Origin: Spiro-02 sp964465155
GTDB lineage: Bacteria; Spirochaetota; Spirochaetia; Sphaerochaetales; Sphaerochaetaceae
DNA: 45,233 nucleotides
Reading direction: 5' to 3'
Assembly (NCBI GenBank): GCA_964465155.1
Contig: CAYXIH010000013.1
Span: forward strand, 1-45,233
This document shows, in pieces, positions 41,100-45,233 of this stretch (position 1 is its first letter; every line of letters starts with the position of its first letter). The translations under genes were made by a program, and so were the position numbers. The notes beneath the pieces are model-generated. The model saw nothing but the letters and a program-made list of their open reading frames with translations. It did no database searches and was not told where the DNA came from.

Positions 41100-42104
41100 T
41101 TAGTCGTTCTTTCTCATAATAATCCATGTCTCCAACGCTCCAATCAACGTGAGCGCCAGGACAACCAATGCGTTCATCCCAGGCAAGATCAGGAACAATG
41201 TCACGAACATCACCAATTTAAGCATGGTGTACGCTCCATTGCGTCGTCTCATCCAAAAGAGGACGATCGACAATCCCTGCACCATGTAGAGCAGCGAGAC
41301 TGCAAGGGCAAGATTCATTCCTACGGCAAACACCGCGGAAGGCATCTTCATTACCCAAGCGAGGAGGACCAACGTCCAGCTCCCGAGGAACACCCAGATG
41401 AAGTCCACCCGGAGACGCCAGTTGCTGACGCGTTCTTGCCACGCTACATCACGCCCATACGTCATGCTCTGGGACAGCAACTCGGAGTACCCGATCATTG
41501 CCATGCACATAGGAACAAACGTATGGTAGATGACCTGCAGGCACATCTCGAACAACACTTGCGGTGCGATACCGAATACTGTTGTCTCGACGGCTGCCTG
41601 TGCAACCTCTCCATTCTCGATCAACGGCTCTGTGATCGGAGACAATACCCCAAAAAGGGCCTGGAATGTCTGGGAATACAATTCCCTGAGCTCACCCACT
41701 ACCGCCGACCCACTGTTGAGCCATACGGCAAGGGCTGTTCCAGCTCCGACTGCCATGATACATGATGCCAAAAACCTGACCAGGTACCGTGCTTCACGCA
41801 ACCAAATCCAAACGGCTGCGGCTGCGAGCAACACCACTGGTATGAACAATCCTATGACGAGGACCAACATGGCTACCGGCTCTCCCAACAACGAACGTGA
41901 CTGGAACACCTGTGAGCCAACGATCAGGAGGAACGTAGCTGCTACTGGCAGCAACGCCATCCGACGATCCTCGAACCGGGGAGCGACAACCAACAAGGGG
42001 AGGATAAACAGGATGTTCGTGAACATCAACCGGTAGAGGACCAAGCTGATCACTACCATGAAGATCGAATCACGGGCCAGTTTCCCACGGTCTTGCTGAG
42101 TCAA
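41100..42104 (-). CDS. YybS/DUF2232-like polytopic membrane protein
   Basis: A 334-residue protein with about nine to ten hydrophobic segments and no soluble domain. Its place between rpsR and rplI is where DUF2232 (YybS-like) proteins are often found, and the helix pattern fits; I did not see a diagnostic motif, so the family call is partly positional. Function is unknown. The start is taken as TTG 42104, because AAGGAGG (just after the rpsR stop codon) lies eight bases before it. A longer reading from GTG 42158 would place its start inside rpsR. The region 230-260 (SQSMTYGRDVAWQERVSNWR) is the only sizeable polar loop. Confidence 0.75.
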   Translation of the reverse strand: MTQQDRGKLARDSIFMVVISLVLYRLMFTNILFILPLLVVAPRFEDRRMALLPVAATFLLIVGSQVFQSRSLLGEPVAMLVLVIGLFIPVVLLAAAAVWIWLREARYLVRFLASCIMAVGAGTALAVWLNSGSAVVGELRELYSQTFQALFGVLSPITEPLIENGEVAQAAVETTVFGIAPQVLFEMCLQVIYHTFVPMCMAMIGYSELLSQSMTYGRDVAWQERVSNWRLRVDFIWVFLGSWTLVLLAWVMKMPSAVFAVGMNLALAVSLLYMVQGLSIVLFWMRRRNGAYTMLKLVMFVTLFLILPGMNALVVLALTLIGALETWIIMRKND

Positions 42105-42117
42105 CTCCCTACCCTCC

Positions 42118-42417
42118 TTATTTCTTCTCGAAGGGGAGGTATGCGAGTACTCTTGCACGCTTGATCTCGTTGGTCAGAGCACGCTGGTGCTTGGCGCAAG
42201 TACCGGTGATGCGGCTGGGAAGAATCTTGCCGCGTTCGGTGATGTACCGCTTGAGCATCTCGGGATTCTTATAGTCAGCAGTCAGGTTCTGAGAACAGAA
42301 CTTACAGATCTTCTTCTTGAAGTTTGTCTTCTTGCCGCCCATTCTCTTGTCTTTGAAGCCCATTCCGCCCTTGGCGTCGTTGGCTTCATTGGTCATGGAA
42401 TCTTTATCTTCACGCAT
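42118..42417 (-). CDS. rpsR: 30S ribosomal protein S18, zinc-type
   Basis: Small-subunit protein that pairs with S6; 99 residues, longer than the usual 75-80 owing to a polar N-terminal extension rich in Lys, Gly and Asp. The core reads KKICKFCSQN, DYKNPEMLKRYITERGKILPSRITG and CAKHQRALTNEIKRARVLAYLPF. C38, C41, C74 and H77 can form the zinc site of the 'C+' type S18. AAGGAGATAGTTTC before ATG 42417 is a strong ribosome site. It is separated from ssb by 90 bases that contain a weak stem but no gene. Confidence 0.96.
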   Translation of the reverse strand: MREDKDSMTNEANDAKGGMGFKDKRMGGKKTNFKKKICKFCSQNLTADYKNPEMLKRYITERGKILPSRITGTCAKHQRALTNEIKRARVLAYLPFEKK

Positions 42418-42507
42418 GAAACTATCTCCTTAGGATTCCCGCTCTCGTCAAACAGGCGGGTGTAGACCAGCAACCATGCCGGTCATCGCATCGCGACGGG
42501 CTCCGTA

Positions 42508-43029
42508 TCAGAACGGGATGTCGTCGTCGAATTGGTCGGAACTGAAGTCATTGGGAGCTGGTGCAGCCGGTGCAGCAGCGGGACGGCTCTGAGCCGGTGC
42601 CTGCTGGTTTCCACCATATGGTTGCTGTGAGCCGTAACCGCCCTGGCGTGGTCCTTGTTCAGGTCTTCCGCCCTGGTACGATCCGGTCCGTCCCTCTGAC
42701 GATCCGCTACCGAGGAGCTGCAGTGAGTTGACGAAGATCTCTACCTTGCTGCGGGACTGGCCGTCTTGTTCCCAGCGGTTCTGACGAAGTTCCCCGATGA
42801 TCGAAACCTGCCGGCCCTTCTCCAGATACTGGTTCATGTTCTCGGCACTCTTGCCGAACAGGACGCAGTCAAAATAACTTACCTCATCTTCCCACTTGTC
42901 GCCCGTCCTCTTTCTCCGGTTGACTGCAAGGGAAAAACGAGCAATAGCTGCTCCCCCCTGGGTGTAACGAAGTTCGCTCTCTCGAGTCAAACGCCCGACC
43001 AATGCAACAACATTCAAGTCATTTGCCAT
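42508..43029 (-). CDS. ssb: single-stranded DNA-binding protein
   Basis: Binds single-stranded DNA in replication and repair; 173 residues. The OB fold covers residues 1-108 (MANDLNVVALVGRLTRESEL, ARFSLAVNRRKR, YFDCVLFGKSAENMNQYL, GRQVSIIGELRQNRWE). A flexible Gly/Gln/Pro-rich linker (about 110-160) follows, then the acidic tip FDDDIPF that contacts partner proteins. Together with S6 and S18 it forms the classic rpsF-ssb-rpsR arrangement. It starts 30 bases after rpsF. Confidence 0.97.
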   Translation of the reverse strand: MANDLNVVALVGRLTRESELRYTQGGAAIARFSLAVNRRKRTGDKWEDEVSYFDCVLFGKSAENMNQYLEKGRQVSIIGELRQNRWEQDGQSRSKVEIFVNSLQLLGSGSSEGRTGSYQGGRPEQGPRQGGYGSQQPYGGNQQAPAQSRPAAAPAAPAPNDFSSDQFDDDIPF

Positions 43030-43059
43030 ACTTTGCGCTCCAATACGATGTTCGATCGC

Positions 43060-43341
43060 TTATTTTTCCTGATTGACGAACAGGAACTTGAGGATGGGGG
43101 CACTGAGCAGGAACTGTTGCTCGAAGCCTCTGATGGATGCAGGATCTGCCTTCATTTCGAAGTAGAAATAGTGGCCCTTGTCCTGTTTCTTGATGGGATA
43201 GGCGAGGATCTTCACGCCCATGTCTTCCTGCTTGGCGATCTCTACGCCAGCATCTGCGAATGTCTTCAGCACGAATTCCATGCCTGCGGTCGTCTTCTCT
43301 TCGTTCGCATCGAAGATGACGGTGAACTCATAATTTCTCAT
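43060..43341 (-). CDS. rpsF: 30S ribosomal protein S6
   Basis: Small-subunit protein, 93 residues. The N-terminal strand MRNYEFTVIFDANEE, the middle LAYPIKKQDKGHYFYFEM and the terminal strand with LSAPILKFLFVNQEK match S6. AAGGAGGAACC before ATG 43341 fixes the start. First gene of the operon to dnaB. The leader contains a 7-bp hairpin, in the place where S6:S18 autoregulation acts in many bacteria. Confidence 0.96.
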   Translation of the reverse strand: MRNYEFTVIFDANEEKTTAGMEFVLKTFADAGVEIAKQEDMGVKILAYPIKKQDKGHYFYFEMKADPASIRGFEQQFLLSAPILKFLFVNQEK

Positions 43342-43364
43342 GGTTCCTCCTTACGGACTAAATG

Positions 43365-43382
43365 ATCCGCCCCAAGGCGGAT
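43365..43382 (-). promoter_or_regulatory. leader hairpin before rpsF, possible S6:S18 control site
   Basis: ATCCGCC (43382-43376) pairs with GGCGGAT (43371-43365) around a 4-base loop, about 24 bases before the rpsF ATG and just upstream of its ribosome site; a CCG lies further 3'. S6:S18 leader motifs are known in many phyla and combine a stem with an exposed CCG. I cannot confirm the full consensus by eye. Confidence 0.35.
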
Positions 43383-43396
43383 AAAGAGGTCTTGTC

Positions 43397-43426
43397 AATG
43401 TACCATGCACGGCAAACAAGAGTCAA
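43397..43426 (-). promoter_or_regulatory. promoter of the rpsF operon
   Basis: Minus-strand TTGACT (43426-43421), 18 bases, TACATT (43402-43397). The leader of about 50 bases carries the hairpin at 43365-43382. A second TTGACA at 43397-43392 has no good -10 partner. Confidence 0.5.
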
Positions 43427-43479
43427 GGACTCACGCCAATCCAAACTCTGTTGTACCAACAAGTTTTGCATGGAAGGTG

Positions 43480-43510
43480 AAAAATATACCAGGCTCCGTG
43501 GAGAGCCTGG
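43480..43510 (-). terminator. intrinsic terminator of the diaminopropionate ammonia-lyase gene
   Basis: Stem CCAGGCTC (43510-43503) with GAGCCTGG (43496-43489), followed on the minus strand by TATATTTTT. It lies 12 bases after the stop codon, a textbook intrinsic terminator. Confidence 0.8.
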
Positions 43511-43521
43511 CAATTGATGGT

Positions 43522-44766
43522 TCAGCGTTTGGTCCAGTACTTCTTCGGTACAGGATCACAGCCGTCCCATATGATCTGGCGGAAATGGGTCGGGTCGGTA
43601 TTGCCCTCGGTATTGATGAACAGCAACTGGCTCTCCTTGTCAATCTGCAGGAACTCCTTCAACTGGGGCTCCTCGTTCTCAGTAAGCAAGGAATAGCAAG
43701 CTCCCAAGGTGACGGCCCCCGACTCACCGGAGATCACGAACGGATCTCCCTTGAGGGGAACAGCCAGGATGCGCATTCCGCGGGCGGCAACATAGTCGGG
43801 GACGGCCACGAAGGCATCGGTGCACTCCTTGAGTACGCTCCATGCAATGGGAGAAGGCTCGCCGCAGGCAAGTCCTGCCATGATGGTGTCCAAGTCTCCA
43901 TGGACCGTATGGGGCTTCCCATCATTCACCTGGGCAGACGCCAGCAGGCAAGCTGCATGGTCGGGCTCGACGACAATGAACTTGGGAGGATCGACGGGGA
44001 ACAAGGCACTATAGAATCCGATCACGGATGCAGCAAGCGCACCTACCCCAGCCTGGACGAACACATGGGTCGGCTTGACAATTCCAAGCCCTGCGAACTG
44101 CTCCTGAATCTCAAGCATCATGGTGGTATAGCCTTGCATGATCCAAGTAGGAACCTCGGTATAGCCGGGCCAGGAAGTGTCGGAGATAATGACCCAACCA
44201 TGCTTCTTGGCATCTTCGCTCACCTGCCGCACAGCGTCATCATAGTTGCCGTCTACAATCTTTACCACAGCACCATAGCCGCGGATTGCGTCAATTCTTG
44301 GCTTGGAGGTATCCTTGTGGACATAGATGATGCAGTTGTGCCCCAGCTTCCTCGCTGCCCATGCCACGCCACGGCCATGGTTTCCATCGGTAGCGGAGGC
44401 AAATGTGATGTTGCCGAGCTTGGAGCGGCAATCATTGCTGACCAAGTACTCAAACGTCATCTGGTCATCAGGCAGCCCCAACAGCTGCTGGATATATCTA
44501 TAGATGGCAAACGAGCCACCGAGGATCTTGAAGCTGTTGAGCTCCAGTCTCTGTGATTCATCTTTTACGTAGATACCGCCCACTCCCAGCATATGGGCAA
44601 GGTGGGACAGTGGTTCAAGGGGTGTCTGGTGGTAGCCAGGAATCTGTCTATGAAACGACATGGCAGTGCGTGCCGTGGCGATGGAGAACATCTTCTGTGC
44701 TGCACAGATGTCCTTCTTGTCGTGCTGTGGAATCACATAGCTGAATTCAGGTTTTTGATCATCCAT
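43522..44766 (-). CDS. dpaL: diaminopropionate ammonia-lyase
   Basis: PLP enzyme that splits 2,3-diaminopropionate into pyruvate and two ammonia; 414 residues, close to E. coli YgeX (398). PLP Lys is in LNSFKILGGSFA (K80), preceded by VKDESQRL; SATDGNHGRGVAWAA is the cofactor phosphate-side loop, and QAGVGALAASVIG the glycine-rich loop. WIMQGYTTMMLEI and the C-terminal NTEGNTDP are typical of the family. ATG 44766, with GAGG six bases before it, was chosen; reading further upstream runs back through the promoter. It is monocistronic, with promoter and terminator of its own. A role in amino-acid catabolism is likely. A threonine dehydratase-like relative is less likely. Confidence 0.93.
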   Translation of the reverse strand: MDDQKPEFSYVIPQHDKKDICAAQKMFSIATARTAMSFHRQIPGYHQTPLEPLSHLAHMLGVGGIYVKDESQRLELNSFKILGGSFAIYRYIQQLLGLPDDQMTFEYLVSNDCRSKLGNITFASATDGNHGRGVAWAARKLGHNCIIYVHKDTSKPRIDAIRGYGAVVKIVDGNYDDAVRQVSEDAKKHGWVIISDTSWPGYTEVPTWIMQGYTTMMLEIQEQFAGLGIVKPTHVFVQAGVGALAASVIGFYSALFPVDPPKFIVVEPDHAACLLASAQVNDGKPHTVHGDLDTIMAGLACGEPSPIAWSVLKECTDAFVAVPDYVAARGMRILAVPLKGDPFVISGESGAVTLGACYSLLTENEEPQLKEFLQIDKESQLLFINTEGNTDPTHFRQIIWDGCDPVPKKYWTKR

Positions 44767-44799
44767 ATCATACCTCAACTGTTTTGGAACTTTGTCCCT

Positions 44800-44828
44800 A
44801 TAGTACAGCCAATACGGGCAAACTTCAA
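44800..44828 (-). promoter_or_regulatory. promoter of dpaL
   Basis: Minus-strand TTGAAG (44828-44823), 17 bases, TACTAT (44805-44800), with a start expected about 25 bases before the ATG. Confidence 0.6.
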
Positions 44829-44842
44829 TATTGGAATCCCTT

Positions 44843-44862
44843 TTTTGCAACATTTTGCAACA
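44843..44862 (-). repeat. tandem 10-base repeat upstream of the dpaL promoter
   Basis: TGTTGCAAAA occurs twice in direct succession on the minus strand, 15 bases upstream of the -35 box. With about one helical turn per unit, both copies face the same side of the DNA, which suits an activator site. The binding protein is unknown. Confidence 0.55.
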
Positions 44863-44892
44863 AATGAGCCAGAAAGCCCAGCAAAGCATAAA

Positions 44893-44919
44893 AAAACCGC
44901 CGGAGCGACCGGCGGTTTT
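44893..44919 (-). terminator. intrinsic terminator after the short AURKAIP1/COX24-like gene
   Basis: AAAACCGCCGG (44893-44903) pairs with CCGGCGGTTTT (44909-44919), loop of five. On the minus strand a run of six Ts follows the stem. It lies 24 bases after the stop codon of the short gene and separates it from dpaL. Confidence 0.85.
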
Positions 44920-44942
44920 GCATTGATTGCATAACAAGAAGC

Positions 44943-45032
44943 TTATTTCTTCTTGTGACGATTCATTCTGAGCTTTTTCTTTCTCTTATGAGTAGCAATC
45001 TTATGCTTCTTTCTTTTTCTTCCACAAGGCAC
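44943..45032 (-). CDS. 29-residue basic AURKAIP1/COX24-domain protein
   Basis: A very short gene read from a GTG at 45032, preceded by AAGGAG at seven bases, to TAA at 44945-44943. The product begins MPCGRKRKKHKIATHKR and ends RMNRHKKK; 16 of its 29 residues are Lys or Arg. The KHKxxTHKRKKxLRxNRHKKK pattern is that of the AURKAIP1/COX24 domain, found in a mitochondrial ribosomal small-subunit protein (mS38) and in small bacterial proteins annotated under that name. A ribosome-bound role is therefore likely but inferred. It has its own promoter (45103-45131) and an excellent terminator, which supports its being a real gene despite its size. Confidence 0.8.
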   Translation of the reverse strand: MPCGRKRKKHKIATHKRKKKLRMNRHKKK

Positions 45033-45102
45033 AATAGAGCTCCTTATCCCATGGGTAAGTTATCGGAGATTCCGATTCCAATAGGATTGTAATTACCGCA
45101 CC

Positions 45103-45131
45103 ATTATGCAGGGTTGGGACAAACCCGTCAA
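45103..45131 (-). promoter_or_regulatory. promoter of the short AURKAIP1/COX24-like gene
   Basis: Minus-strand TTGACG (45131-45126), 17 bases, CATAAT (45108-45103). The leader of about 65 bases contains a 6-bp stem (45062-45076, ATCGGA/TCCGAT). Bases 45132-45233 are AT-rich and hold no gene that I can support. Confidence 0.6.
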
Positions 45132-45233
45132 GGGGCTTGCAATAAATTAATGATTCACTTCAATTTTTCTCTTTATTTGTACTGGCGTTGAACAGTTGGT
45201 AGTACAAGAAATCTGAGCTAATATACCTTTTAA

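Noticed and set aside
40464..41765. Plus-strand open frame of 433 codons across rplI and the YybS-like gene
   Set aside because: It is antisense to two operon genes with good ribosome sites and crosses their boundary; no domain is visible.
43405..44556. Plus-strand open frame of 383 codons opposite dpaL
   Set aside because: It lies antisense to a complete PLP enzyme with all signatures; composition (many Gly, His, Asp, Leu) is typical of shadow frames in this GC range.
1..45233. CRISPR arrays, insertion sequences, prophage, integrons, attachment sites
   Set aside because: No spaced direct repeats, transposase, integrase or phage structural genes were seen; the tRNA genes show no adjacent integrase or duplicated 3' end.

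Overview
The window looks like a chromosomal segment of a spirochaete, most likely a Sphaerochaeta-like member of the Spirochaetota. This rests on several lines. The block rpsB-tsf-frr-uppS-cdsA-dxr-rseP and the block rpsF-ssb-rpsR-(YybS-like)-rplI-dnaB follow the arrangement I recall from Treponema. One EF-G (8171-10198) closely resembles the spirochaetal recycling EF-G (EF-G2 of Borrelia). A bacterial XPB-type helicase is present, and the S2 protein has the MKSLLESGVHFGHQTKRWNP start typical of that phylum. The genus is inference. A run of 100 Ns (13108-13207) marks a scaffold gap, so this is a draft or metagenome assembly.

Layout, left to right. 144-8082: a MATE efflux pump, two tRNA genes (Glu, Lys; minus strand), an ALDH3-type aldehyde dehydrogenase, a secreted TPR-like protein, a CLC anion transporter of the fluoride-type clade, and a Zn/Cd/Pb P-type ATPase behind a promoter with an AT-rich direct repeat. 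8171-13104: two EF-G paralogues with a small XRE-type regulator between them. 13208-17046 (minus): mfd followed by trmB, which runs into the gap. 17087-21656: an inositol-monophosphatase-family enzyme, a three-gene minus-strand unit (ACT-domain protein, THEP1-like NTPase, YhhQ-type queuosine-precursor transporter), and the convergent pair nrdR/dgt, both concerned with deoxynucleotide supply. 21744-29623: a small membrane protein, then a tightly packed plus-strand unit aroK-aroC-XPB helicase-helicase partner-membrane protein, converging on a fused aroD-aroE gene. 29798-39060: an ABC-F ATPase and maf, then the translation / isoprenoid / phospholipid block rpsB to rseP. 39064-43341 (minus): the rpsF-ssb-rpsR-YybS-rplI-dnaB operon. 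43522-45032 (minus): diaminopropionate ammonia-lyase and, at the right end, a 29-residue AURKAIP1/COX24-like basic protein.

Most of the window is housekeeping. I saw no CRISPR array, insertion sequence, prophage or integrase. The parts most worth a second look are: the XPB helicase with its PF13625-type partner inside a shikimate operon; the ACT/NTPase/YhhQ unit, whose promoter is framed by an inverted repeat; the EF-G-like GTPase with Thr in place of the G3 histidine; lineage-type tails on S2 and L9; a G8/C7 run inside the first codons of dnaB; and the very short AURKAIP1/COX24-like gene. Many promoters read as good sigma-70 sites with 17-18 bp spacers, which supports the chosen gene starts.
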